The position numbers were made by a program, and so were the translations under genes. From positions 1,271,838 to 1,335,837 of the forward strand of contig NZ_LR733556.1 of the NCBI RefSeq assembly GCF_902506265.1: a DNA stretch of 64,000 nt, given 5' to 3'. Shown here piece after piece: positions 25,730 through 33,481 of this stretch (positions are counted from its first letter, which is position 1; each line of letters opens with the position of its first letter). The notes under the pieces are model-generated. The model saw only the letters and a list, made by a program, of their open reading frames with translations. It was not told the origin of the DNA and searched no databases. This DNA comes from Flavobacterium sp. 9AF. GTDB lineage: Bacteria; Bacteroidota; Bacteroidia; Flavobacteriales; Flavobacteriaceae.

Positions 25730-26986
25730 ATGTTTTTTTTATATAATCTATTAGTCCTTTTTACCGGTTTTTTATTAAGAATCTTAGCTCTTTTTAGCCC
25801 AAAAATGAAATTATTTGTTTCTGGGCGAAAAAATGTATTTTCTACTTTAAAACAAAGCATACAAAAAACCGATAGCGTAATTTGGTTTCACGCTGCTTCT
25901 TTAGGTGAATACGAGCAAGGATTACCAGTAATGGAAGCCATAAAAAAAGTCTATCCTAATCATAAATTGCTACTTACCTTTTTTTCTCCATCTGGTTACG
26001 AAGTAAGAAAAAACAACACCATTTCACATATTACTCTTTATTTACCTTTGGATACGCAAAAAAACGCTATTGATTTTATCAATTTGGTTCATCCGGAAAT
26101 GGTCTTTTTTATCAAGTATGAATTTTGGCCAAATTATTTAAAACAGTTACAACAAAAGGAAATAAAAACGTATTTAATTTCAGGTATATTTAGAGAAAAA
26201 CAGGCTTTTTTTAAATGGTATGGTGGTTTCTATCGCAAAGCGCTTCACAGTTTTAACCATTTTTTTGTTCAAAATGAAAAATCTAAAATATTAATACAAA
26301 ATATTGGTTTTTCCAATGTAACCATTTCAGGAGACACCCGTTTTGATAGAGTTGTAGCTATTTTAAATAGAGATAATTTGTTGGATTTTATGGATTCATT
26401 TGTCTTTCTTGACTCTGCTCGAAATAATAAAGCAACAGTAATTGTTATTGGAAGTTCGTGGCCTAAGGACGAAGAATTGTTAGTTAAGTACATCAATCAA
26501 AGTCGTGAAAATGTAAAATTTATTATTGCACCACATAATATTAAACCAGAACAAATTTTAACACTTAAAAATCAAATTCAAAAAAAGACGGTTCTTTTTT
26601 CAGAAAAAGAAACGCATTCTAAGTTAACCGATTACCAAGTTTTCATCATAGACACGATTGGCATTCTAACAAAAATTTATTCCTATGCAGATATTGCTTA
26701 TGTAGGTGGTGGTTTTGGAAATCCAGGTGTACATAATATTTTAGAGCCTGCTACTTTTGGTGTACCAATAGTAATTGGTCCTAATTATTCTCATTTTGCT
26801 GAAGCCACAGCTCTGGTTAATTTAGAAGGCTGCCTTACTATTTCAGATTACAATAGTTTGAAAAACACTTTCGACTTACTACTTCAAAATGAAGATGAGC
26901 GCTACGAAAAAGGACATATTTGTAGCACATTTGTTCAAATGAATACTGGAGCTACGCAAACTATTTTAAATCATATAACCCAATAA
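25730..26986 (+). CDS. waaA: 3-deoxy-D-manno-octulosonic acid (Kdo) transferase
   Basis: WaaA (KdtA) attaches Kdo to lipid IV A in lipopolysaccharide core synthesis at the inner membrane. The protein has an N-terminal membrane anchor (residues about 1-22), then 'WFHAASLGEYEQGLPVMEAI', 'IKYEFWPNYLKQL', 'YLISGIFREKQAFFKWYGGF' and the C-terminal glycosyltransferase part 'YVGGGFGNPGVHNILEPATFGVPIVIGPNY'. The frame opens further upstream, but the ATG at 25730 starts the anchor and gives 418 residues, near the usual length. Confidence 0.93.
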   Translation: MFFLYNLLVLFTGFLLRILALFSPKMKLFVSGRKNVFSTLKQSIQKTDSVIWFHAASLGEYEQGLPVMEAIKKVYPNHKLLLTFFSPSGYEVRKNNTISHITLYLPLDTQKNAIDFINLVHPEMVFFIKYEFWPNYLKQLQQKEIKTYLISGIFREKQAFFKWYGGFYRKALHSFNHFFVQNEKSKILIQNIGFSNVTISGDTRFDRVVAILNRDNLLDFMDSFVFLDSARNNKATVIVIGSSWPKDEELLVKYINQSRENVKFIIAPHNIKPEQILTLKNQIQKKTVLFSEKETHSKLTDYQVFIIDTIGILTKIYSYADIAYVGGGFGNPGVHNILEPATFGVPIVIGPNYSHFAEATALVNLEGCLTISDYNSLKNTFDLLLQNEDERYEKGHICSTFVQMNTGATQTILNHITQ

Positions 26987-27094
26987 TTTTTCTTTACAAC
27001 CATTTAACTTTCACATCAATTACAAATCAATGATCGTAATTTTTAAGAAAAATAAAAAATATGTAAATTGCGAGCTATTAAAAATAAAACAATT

Positions 27095-29254
27095 ATGAAA
27101 TTTTTAAAATTACTGATCCTATTATTTACAATTCCTATTTTCTCTCAACAAGGAGGTATGTGGATTCCTTCTTTATTAAAAGGAATGAATGAAACTGAGA
27201 TGAAAAATCTTGGTATGAAAATGAAAGCTGAAGACATTTATAGTGTTAATAAATCGAGTTTAAAAGATGCAATTGTTCATTTTAATGGCGGATGTACATC
27301 TGAAATTATATCTAACAAAGGTTTAATTTTAACTAATCATCATTGCGGTTATGATGCTATTCAAAGCCATTCTTCTGTAGAACATGATTATCTACAAGAC
27401 GGTTTTTGGGCAAGAGATATTTATGCCGAATTACCTAATCCAGGTATGGTAGCTACTTTAATTGTTAGTATAAATGATGTTACCGATCAAGTTTTAGAAG
27501 GAGTTAGCAGTTTACCAACAGAAGCAGCTAAACAACAAAAAATTCAGGAGAATATTTCTAAGGTTCAAAATGATTTTAAAAGAGAATCTTGGCAGGATAC
27601 AAAAATTAGAACGTTTTATGAAGGAAATCAATACATCCTCTTTGTTACTGAAACGTTTAAAGACATTCGTTTAGTAGGTGCTCCACCGAGCTCTATTGGA
27701 AAATTTGGTTCCGATACCGACAATTGGGTTTGGCCTAGACACACAGGAGATTTTTCTTTATTTAGAATTTATGCTAATAGAGATAATAAGCCTGCAGAAT
27801 ATTCACAAGACAATGTACCTTATACTCCTAAGCATTATTTACCCGTTTCTTTAGACGGAATTAGCGAAGAAGATTTTACTATGGTATTTGGTTTCCCTGG
27901 AAGAACACAAGAATATCTTCCTTCATTTGCAGTAGAACAAATTGTAAACACTTTAAATCCTGCAAAAATTGAAATTAGAGACGCAGCCCTAAAAGTACAA
28001 GATGACTTTATGAGAAAAGACAAAGCTATTAAAATACAATACGCATCAAAATATGCTAGTGTAGCCAATTATTGGAAAAAATGGATTGGAGAAAAACAAG
28101 GTCTTGAAAAATCAAACGCTATTCAAATTAAAAAAGATTTTGAGAAAGAATTCTCTAAAAAAGTTGAAAAATCGGGTAAAACAAAAGAATACGGTTCCTT
28201 ATTAAAAGATTTTCAAGAGAGTTATGCCGAAATTACAGAATATGCATTAGCTAGAGATTATTTTAATGAAGTGGTTTTAAGAAATACAGAATTATTAAGT
28301 TTTGGTAACCAATTGTATCAATTAGAACAAATTTACAATTCGAAAGGAGAACAATCATTTAATGATAGAAAAAATAATTTAATAAAGCGATTTGAAGAAT
28401 TATATAAAGACTTTAACCCAACAGTAGATGAACGTGTTTTTGAACAGTTAATGAATTTATACATTACCAAATCACCTTATTCTCCACCATCATTAAAAAA
28501 AGAAGACCTAAGCAAATTAGCTTCAGACATTTATAAAAAATCAAAATTAACCTCTTTTGAAGGTGTAAAAGAATTGCTAAAAGGGGATGCCAAATCTGCC
28601 ATAAAAGATTTAAACAAAGATAGTGGCTATGAATTAGTCAAATTATTAACCGATAATTACAATGACAAAGTAACCACTATATATAATGAATTGAATTTAA
28701 AAATTAATGGTTTACAAAGAGAATATATGAAAGCGCAACTAGAACTTTTTCCAGATGCTAGATATTTTCCAGATGCCAATAGCACCTTACGTATCACTTA
28801 CGGAAAAGTAAAAGGATATCATCCAAATGATGCTGTTTATTATGAACCTGTTACTCATTTAGAAGGAATCATGGAAAAATATATTCCTGGTGATTATGAA
28901 TTTGATGTTCCTACCAAATTAATTCAATTGTATAAAAACAAGGATTATGGTCAATATGGTGAAGATGGTAAAATGCCAGTATGCTTTCTAGGAACAAATC
29001 ACACGACTGGAGGAAACTCGGGTAGTCCGGCCATTGATGCTGAAGGAAATCTTATCGGTTTAAATTTTGATCGTGTATGGGAAGGAACCATGAGCGATAT
29101 TCATTACGATCCAGAAATTTGTAGAAATATTATGGTAGATATTCGTTATGTTTTATTCATCATTGATAAGTATGCCAATGCGGATAATTTGATAAAAGAA
29201 ATGGAATTAGTTCACCCAAAAAGAGGTACAAAGAAAACCAAAAAGAAAAGATAA
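27095..29254 (+). CDS. dpp11: S46 family dipeptidyl-peptidase, DPP11 (Asp/Glu-specific) type
   Basis: S46 peptidases remove dipeptides from peptide N-termini in the periplasm of asaccharolytic Bacteroidota. After a signal peptide ending 'IFSQQGG', the chymotrypsin-type catalytic histidine is in 'LTNHHCGYDA' and the nucleophile in 'GGNSGSPAID' (Ser642 from the ATG used). In this family the residue 18 positions after the serine sets P1 specificity: Gly in DPP7, Arg in DPP11. Here it is Arg660 in 'NFDRVWEG', so acidic specificity is predicted. I chose the ATG at 27095, which starts the signal peptide; length 719 residues. Confidence 0.92.
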   Translation: MKFLKLLILLFTIPIFSQQGGMWIPSLLKGMNETEMKNLGMKMKAEDIYSVNKSSLKDAIVHFNGGCTSEIISNKGLILTNHHCGYDAIQSHSSVEHDYLQDGFWARDIYAELPNPGMVATLIVSINDVTDQVLEGVSSLPTEAAKQQKIQENISKVQNDFKRESWQDTKIRTFYEGNQYILFVTETFKDIRLVGAPPSSIGKFGSDTDNWVWPRHTGDFSLFRIYANRDNKPAEYSQDNVPYTPKHYLPVSLDGISEEDFTMVFGFPGRTQEYLPSFAVEQIVNTLNPAKIEIRDAALKVQDDFMRKDKAIKIQYASKYASVANYWKKWIGEKQGLEKSNAIQIKKDFEKEFSKKVEKSGKTKEYGSLLKDFQESYAEITEYALARDYFNEVVLRNTELLSFGNQLYQLEQIYNSKGEQSFNDRKNNLIKRFEELYKDFNPTVDERVFEQLMNLYITKSPYSPPSLKKEDLSKLASDIYKKSKLTSFEGVKELLKGDAKSAIKDLNKDSGYELVKLLTDNYNDKVTTIYNELNLKINGLQREYMKAQLELFPDARYFPDANSTLRITYGKVKGYHPNDAVYYEPVTHLEGIMEKYIPGDYEFDVPTKLIQLYKNKDYGQYGEDGKMPVCFLGTNHTTGGNSGSPAIDAEGNLIGLNFDRVWEGTMSDIHYDPEICRNIMVDIRYVLFIIDKYANADNLIKEMELVHPKRGTKKTKKKR

Positions 29255-29343
29255 AAAACATTCTATTTTTTTGGCACGTAATTTGCTGATAATGAATACA
29301 AGAGTGAAGAAAAAAAAATTTTAAAAAAAAAGTCAAAAAATAT

Positions 29344-29372
29344 TTTGTCAAGTCAAAAAATTTATATCTTTG
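29344..29372 (+). promoter_or_regulatory. Strong flavobacterial promoter before the Ala/Glu-rich lipoprotein gene
   Basis: TTTG (29344-29347), a 17-bp spacer, then TATCTTTG (29365-29372). This is the best promoter match in the window, 37 bp before the start. Confidence 0.8.
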
Positions 29373-29409
29373 CTCCGAATTAATAATTAACCTTTTATAA
29401 TTTAGTAAG

Positions 29410-29643
29410 ATGAAAAAAGTTGTTTTAAGTTTAGCATTAGTTGCTATGATGTTCGTTTCTTGTAAAGAAAATAACGCTGAGACTACAGAAGAAACTGCTA
29501 CTGAAGCTGTTGAAGCTGTTGAAGCTACTGCAGAAGAAGCTGTTGAAAACGTTGAGGCTGTTGCTGATTCAGCTACAACTGCTGTTGAAGAAGCTGCTAC
29601 TACTGAGGCTCCTGCTGCTACTGAAGCTCCAGCTGCTAAGTAA
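29410..29643 (+). CDS. Small Ala/Glu/Thr-rich lipoprotein
   Basis: The 77-residue protein has a lipobox 'MMFVSCKEN' (Cys18) and a mature part of repeated 'EAVEAVEATAEEAVENVEA' character that ends in 'EAPAATEAPAAK'. Low complexity suggests an extended or helical surface spacer. Codons are strongly uniform (GCT, GAA), and the promoter and terminator are strong, so it is probably very abundant. It is similar in design to the product of 21429-21662. Function unknown. Confidence 0.78.
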   Translation: MKKVVLSLALVAMMFVSCKENNAETTEETATEAVEAVEATAEEAVENVEAVADSATTAVEEAATTEAPAATEAPAAK

Positions 29644-29668
29644 TTAATTGCTAACTAGCAAAAAATTT

Positions 29669-29694
29669 AAGCTCCACTAAGTGGAGCTTTTTTT
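29669..29694 (+). terminator. Intrinsic terminator after the Ala/Glu-rich lipoprotein gene
   Basis: Stem AAGCTCCAC / GTGGAGCTT with a TAA loop and seven T. Confidence 0.87.
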
Positions 29695-29776
29695 ATGCTT
29701 CTATTTTTTACACTTAAGAATCCTAATCATTAAATTATTACACAGAAAATATTTTTCTTTTTACAACTCGTAAAAT

Positions 29777-30130
29777 TTACTCAAAAAAAGCAAAAATATC
29801 TTCTCCTGCTGAAAAATCTAAAACTTCCGCCAAAGCACCATATTTTACAAATTCGTCAATTCCTTTTTGAAGCAACAATTGAGTAGAATATTTTCGACTC
29901 ACAGCCACTTGTTTATCATCTAAAATAATTCTAAAAAAGAATTTTCCATTTCCAGAACGAAAGCGCATAAAAATCAATCTTTCAATACTTTCTTGTAAAT
30001 ATTGTATATGTTCTTCACATTCAAAACGAAGTTCAAAACTATTACTTGTAAAAATAGTTTTACCTTTCCGAGAAGTTAGTTCGTATTTATATTCTCCATT
30101 GAGACGCTTTGTTATTACAAAAGTGGCCAT
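29777..30130 (-). CDS. DUF1508 domain protein (YegP-like)
   Basis: The 117-residue protein contains the repeated DUF1508 pattern: 'ITKRLNGEYKYELTSRKGKTIFTSNSFE' and 'GNGKFFFRIILDDKQVAVSRKYSTQLLLQKGIDEFVKYG'. These correspond to the two YegP-type half-repeats 'G.F.F.L...G......S..Y....' seen in E. coli YegP. Function is unknown. It is a single gene; the 255-bp interval to the next gene has no further frame that I would support. Confidence 0.8.
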   Translation of the reverse strand: MATFVITKRLNGEYKYELTSRKGKTIFTSNSFELRFECEEHIQYLQESIERLIFMRFRSGNGKFFFRIILDDKQVAVSRKYSTQLLLQKGIDEFVKYGALAEVLDFSAGEDIFAFFE

Positions 30131-30385
30131 ATTATTTGTTTGTTAATTGCAGTGCTGCAAAATACTATTTTGATTTTAAGCTATCAATACTTTTATAAAG
30201 AAGTTATCAAGAAAATCATTTTAGCCTCTATCATCAATTTTTTTTTAAATAAAAAAGGGGAAATACCCTTATTAATTTCAGGCATAACACTCTTTTAATC
30301 AGTTGTTTATATATTTAATTTTATGTTTTTATTGACGTAAGCCGAAAAGTCAACAATAGAGTAGGCAATTAAAAAAAACAAAAAC

Positions 30386-31036
30386 ATGAAACTAAAAACA
30401 ATCAGCTTAATTGCGTGTCTTGCCGTGGGTGTTTTGATACTCTCGCAATGCAAACCTAGAAAATCATTATTGTATAATGAGTCGGGAAATTATTTGGTTG
30501 ACGGAAATTTCCTCATCCAAAATACAAAAGAAATTGCTCCAGAAGATATTAAAAAATTATTAGCATTAGATAAAGAGTATGCTGAACAAATTAAAGGAAA
30601 AGCTTTCCTATCTTACCTCGTAAACACCCAGCAAATTCAATTTATCCAAAGAATTCAAAATTTAGATCGGATATCTAGAATTCAAAAAATTAATTTTATC
30701 CACAAAGGATGCTTTGAAACGGCACAAATCGATTGGTCTCAGTTTGGTGACTTAAAAAGTCAATTAGATCAAATTTTAGACAAATACAAGCCCACATTAA
30801 TAAATGGCAATGTAGCCATTACCAATAATCAAATCGCTACTAAAGCTATCAAAATGAGCGATAAAGACATCAATACCTTATCAAAACTTAGCATTTATGG
30901 TTTGGATGATGCTAATATTTGTGGTGATTTCATGGGTGTAAATAAATATTCCAGAGTTTTATTTCGAGTGAACAATGTAGCTCCAGATAAAGAATTACAA
31001 ACTCGTTTGGAAGGAATTATTCAACAATATCGTTAA
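30386..31036 (+). CDS. Hypothetical lipoprotein
   Basis: I do not recognise this 216-residue protein. It has a lipoprotein signal 'VGVLILSQCKPRKS' (Cys22). The middle is rich in Gln and Ile with 'QFIQRIQNLDRISRIQKINFIHKGCF'. Two 'DIKKLL' / 'DINTLSKL' regions, each followed by strands, hint at a duplicated fold. It is followed by a terminator, so it is transcribed alone. Confidence 0.7.
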   Translation: MKLKTISLIACLAVGVLILSQCKPRKSLLYNESGNYLVDGNFLIQNTKEIAPEDIKKLLALDKEYAEQIKGKAFLSYLVNTQQIQFIQRIQNLDRISRIQKINFIHKGCFETAQIDWSQFGDLKSQLDQILDKYKPTLINGNVAITNNQIATKAIKMSDKDINTLSKLSIYGLDDANICGDFMGVNKYSRVLFRVNNVAPDKELQTRLEGIIQQYR

Positions 31037-31043
31037 AAACAAG

Positions 31044-31076
31044 ACAAGACTGATTCTCTGTCAGTCTTGTTCTTTT
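31044..31076 (+). terminator. Intrinsic terminator
   Basis: Stem ACAAGACTGA / TCAGTCTTGT with a 7-nt loop and TCTTTT. Confidence 0.82.
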
Positions 31077-31091
31077 AAATATTTTACTACA

Positions 31092-31667
31092 ATGAAAAAA
31101 AAACTACAATTGGCTGGTATTTTCACAGTGCTTCTATTGGTTTTTATAGTAGGACTAAAAGGAACCTTTGATGGCTATTATGGCTTCTATTATGCAGAAA
31201 AAGAATACAAAAAACCAATAACTTTTACCCTTACAGAAGAAATAATCAAACTAAAACCCGTAAGTTTTTTTCTATCTTACACAGGTTTCGATACAGGATA
31301 CAGTTTTTTCGCACCCAATGTAGCAAGCGACTTTGTCTTGTTATTCGAATTAAAGGACCAAGAGGGTAATATTATTGAAAATAAAATTATGCCTGCTTTT
31401 AAAAACAAAGAAAGTATTACTCGATATACCTCGGTATACAATATGTTTTTAGACAAAATCTCAACCGAAGATGGTTCGATGAAAGACAATAAATATCAGC
31501 AATATTTAGATATTATAGTGAAACAAATTGCGGTTTCAGTTAAAAAAGAAAATCCAAAAGCATCCACAATAACAGCTCGATTATACTTATACCATTACCC
31601 CGATTTAAAAAGCTATCAAAAAGGAGAAAAATCGGAACGTTTGATTCTTATTGGCGAATATAAATAA
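31092..31667 (+). CDS. Hypothetical membrane-anchored protein
   Basis: The 191-residue protein has one N-terminal membrane segment (about residues 6-24), and the rest is polar and probably outside the cytoplasm. No family is evident. It ends 8 bp before the HTTM-type gene, so the two likely form an operon and may work together at the membrane. Confidence 0.68.
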   Translation: MKKKLQLAGIFTVLLLVFIVGLKGTFDGYYGFYYAEKEYKKPITFTLTEEIIKLKPVSFFLSYTGFDTGYSFFAPNVASDFVLLFELKDQEGNIIENKIMPAFKNKESITRYTSVYNMFLDKISTEDGSMKDNKYQQYLDIIVKQIAVSVKKENPKASTITARLYLYHYPDLKSYQKGEKSERLILIGEYK

Positions 31668-31675
31668 ATTTAAAA

Positions 31676-32641
31676 ATGAAAAAACTATCCAAAATCTATT
31701 CTAAAATTGAGCATTTTTTCTTTGCTCCATCCCATAATCATGAGTTTCTATTCTTTTTTAGAGTAGCAGCTGGAATAATTATAATATTGCATTTTTTATC
31801 AATTTATGGTGATTTTAACCAATTCTTTTCAAGCAAAAGCATTATTCCGCTAGATATTATGGCCACTTTTAATCAGGATTGGCAACTTACCTTTCCTTTT
31901 GTAGTAAAACAATTAGAAAGTATAGGCATTTCAGAAGCAACTACCCTTTTAGCAACCAAAATAACTTACATTGCTTTAGGAATAAGCATCATTCTTGGTT
32001 TTTATTCTAGAATAAGTGCCTTCTTACTCCTTTTTATTCAAATATCATTAATGAAAGGAAGCAGTTTTTTCATCTATGGAGCCGATTTTTTCACTAGCAT
32101 GTCGCTCTTCTATTTAATTTTATTTCCATCGGACACAGTTTTTTCAATTCGCAATTTATTTCGTTCAAAACCAAATGAGCCTACCCACTATATGCCAGTA
32201 AAACGACTTTTTCAACTTCACCTTAGCATCGCTTATTTTTTCTCTGGATTTGATAAATTATTAGGATTTAATTGGTGGAATGGTGAATCGATATGGAAAG
32301 CCATAAACCTTCCTTATGCTAATAGAGACTTTCATTTTGATTTTTCTTGGCTGGCAGATCACAGCTTTATTCTTGTCCTTATTGGTTGGTCAACCATTAT
32401 CATTGAAATGTGTTATCCTATATTTGTATGGCTTCCTAAAACAAGAAAAATTTGGGTAATTCTAACTATTTCCATGCATATAGGAATCGCTCTAGTATTA
32501 AATTTATACTACTTTTCTGCGATTATGATTGTTTGGAATTTAACCAATTTTTATTTTGAAGAAACTACTTTAGCTACACATAAGCCTAGCGTGTTACATG
32601 CCTTATTTGTCAATAAAAAGAAAGTTTTTAAACTAACATAA
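31676..32641 (+). CDS. HTTM-domain multipass membrane protein
   Basis: The 321-residue protein has about seven or eight membrane segments and the pattern 'FFFRVAAGIIIILHFLSIYGDF', 'LFQLHLSIAYFFSGFDKLLGFNWWNGESIWKAI' and 'ISMHIGIALVLNLYYFSAIMI'. That is the HTTM (horizontally transferred transmembrane) domain pattern, a family related to vitamin K-dependent gamma-carboxylase. Whether this bacterial member carboxylates anything is unknown. It is the second gene of a pair with the anchored protein just upstream. Confidence 0.78.
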   Translation: MKKLSKIYSKIEHFFFAPSHNHEFLFFFRVAAGIIIILHFLSIYGDFNQFFSSKSIIPLDIMATFNQDWQLTFPFVVKQLESIGISEATTLLATKITYIALGISIILGFYSRISAFLLLFIQISLMKGSSFFIYGADFFTSMSLFYLILFPSDTVFSIRNLFRSKPNEPTHYMPVKRLFQLHLSIAYFFSGFDKLLGFNWWNGESIWKAINLPYANRDFHFDFSWLADHSFILVLIGWSTIIIEMCYPIFVWLPKTRKIWVILTISMHIGIALVLNLYYFSAIMIVWNLTNFYFEETTLATHKPSVLHALFVNKKKVFKLT

Positions 32642-32673
32642 AACAGACTTACATTAGCAAACGATATAAAATA

Positions 32674-32705
32674 AAAAACTCCTAACATTGTTGTTAGGAG
32701 TTTTT
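32674..32705. terminator. Bidirectional terminator between HTTM gene and tRNA-Leu
   Basis: A perfect 14-bp stem AAAAACTCCTAACA / TGTTAGGAGTTTTT with a TTGT loop. On the minus strand it starts one base after the tRNA-Leu 3' end. Confidence 0.85.
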
Positions 32706-32706
32706 G

Positions 32707-32792
32707 TACTCAAGGCGGGACTTGAACCCGCACGAACATTACTGCTCACTGGATTTTAAGTCCAGCGTGTCTACCAATTCCACCACTCGAGC
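32707..32792 (-). tRNA. tRNA-Leu (anticodon TAA), copy 1
   Basis: The minus strand reads an 86-nt class II tRNA that starts GCTCGAGTGGTGGAATTGGT, has the anticodon loop CTTAAAA (TAA), a long variable arm and the T-loop GGTTCAAGTCC. The acceptor stem is GCTCGAG / CTTGAGT with two G-U pairs, discriminator A. CCA is not encoded. It has its own promoter and terminator and differs from copy 2 by one base in the variable arm. Confidence 0.95.
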
Positions 32793-32914
32793 CTTTTGTT
32801 ACTTTTGAAACATCTCTTTTGTAGAGACATCAATTGAGTAACTATTTTGTATTAGGTAAACTCTTTTCAATAAAATTAGGACGATTAAAACAACCTCTTC
32901 CCTAATTGCGAGTG

Positions 32915-32945
32915 CAAATATAAGCCTTTTAATTAACCTCGCAAA
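32915..32945 (-). promoter_or_regulatory. Promoter of tRNA-Leu copy 1
   Basis: On the minus strand TTTG (32945-32942), a 19-bp spacer, then TATATTTG (32922-32915). The same -7 box and spacing precede the Gly-Leu tRNA unit. Confidence 0.7.
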
Positions 32946-33130
32946 TTAATTTTAGTAAAATTTCAAAACTCTTTAAAACAAAAACACTCCTTCCGCACCA
33001 TTCAGCACGTGTTAACTGCTCTTTGTCCCGAAAAACCAGCACTTAATACGCTCCCATTCTCAAAATTAGGAGTCAGCCAAACCTTTATCTTGTTCAAACT
33101 TTTCCACAAGGTAATAAAATAGAAATAAAC
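32946..33130. other. Intergenic stretch between tRNA units
   Basis: Between the promoter of tRNA-Leu copy 1 and the terminator of the Gly-Leu unit I see no gene, tRNA or strong dyad. A minus-strand frame without ATG crosses 33000-33110 and I do not support it. Confidence 0.6.
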
Positions 33131-33163
33131 AAAAAAAGCTCCTAACATAGTTAGAAGCTTTTT
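33131..33163 (-). terminator. Intrinsic terminator of the Gly-Leu tRNA unit
   Basis: AAAAAGCT-C-CTAAC / GTTAG-A-AGCTTTTT: a 14-position stem with one mismatch and an ATA loop, T-run on the minus strand. It is recognisably a copy of the terminator at 32674-32705. Confidence 0.78.
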
Positions 33164-33164
33164 G

Positions 33165-33250
33165 TACTCAAGGCGGGACTTGAACCCGCACGAACATTAC
33201 TGTTCACTGGATTTTAAGTCCAGCGTGTCTACCAATTCCACCACTCGAGC
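33165..33250 (-). tRNA. tRNA-Leu (anticodon TAA), copy 2
   Basis: 86 nt, identical to copy 1 except one base of the variable arm (the plus strand reads ACTGTTCACT in place of ACTGCTCACT). It lies 22 bp downstream of tRNA-Gly on the minus strand, in one transcript. Confidence 0.95.
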
Positions 33251-33272
33251 GAATATTTCATTTGGTATTTTG

Positions 33273-33345
33273 AGCGAAAAACGGGGTTCGAACCCGCGAC
33301 CTCAACCTTGGCAAGGTTGCGCTCTACCAACTGAGCTATTTTCGC
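33273..33345 (-). tRNA. tRNA-Gly (anticodon GCC)
   Basis: The minus strand reads a 73-nt tRNA: acceptor GCGAAAA / TTTTCGC, D-loop AGCTCAGTTGGTAGAGC, anticodon loop TTGCCAA (GCC), T-arm GGGTTCGAACCCC. It is the first gene of the Gly-Leu tRNA transcript. Confidence 0.95.
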
Positions 33346-33398
33346 ATTTTATATTTATGAACGACAGCAACTACTCGGTAATTCCCTCATTGCGGATG

Positions 33399-33428
33399 CA
33401 AATATAACACCTATTTTTTTTTCTACAA
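33399..33428 (-). promoter_or_regulatory. Promoter of the Gly-Leu tRNA unit
   Basis: On the minus strand TTG (33428-33426), a 19-bp spacer, then TATATTTG (33406-33399), 53 bp before tRNA-Gly. Confidence 0.72.
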
Positions 33429-33481
33429 GGATTTTTGAAGAAAAAAATTAAAAAAAATACAATTTACTGATTATTAATTGG

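Noticed and set aside
33000-33110. Minus-strand frame between the tRNA units (reads as 'KVWLTPNFENGSVLSAGFSG')
   Set aside because: It has no ATG, is short and lacks any recognisable family; I could not support it as a gene or remnant.
33162-33407. An 81-codon plus-strand frame across the tRNA genes
   Set aside because: It is the antisense of tRNA-Leu and tRNA-Gly; such frames are well-known artefacts.
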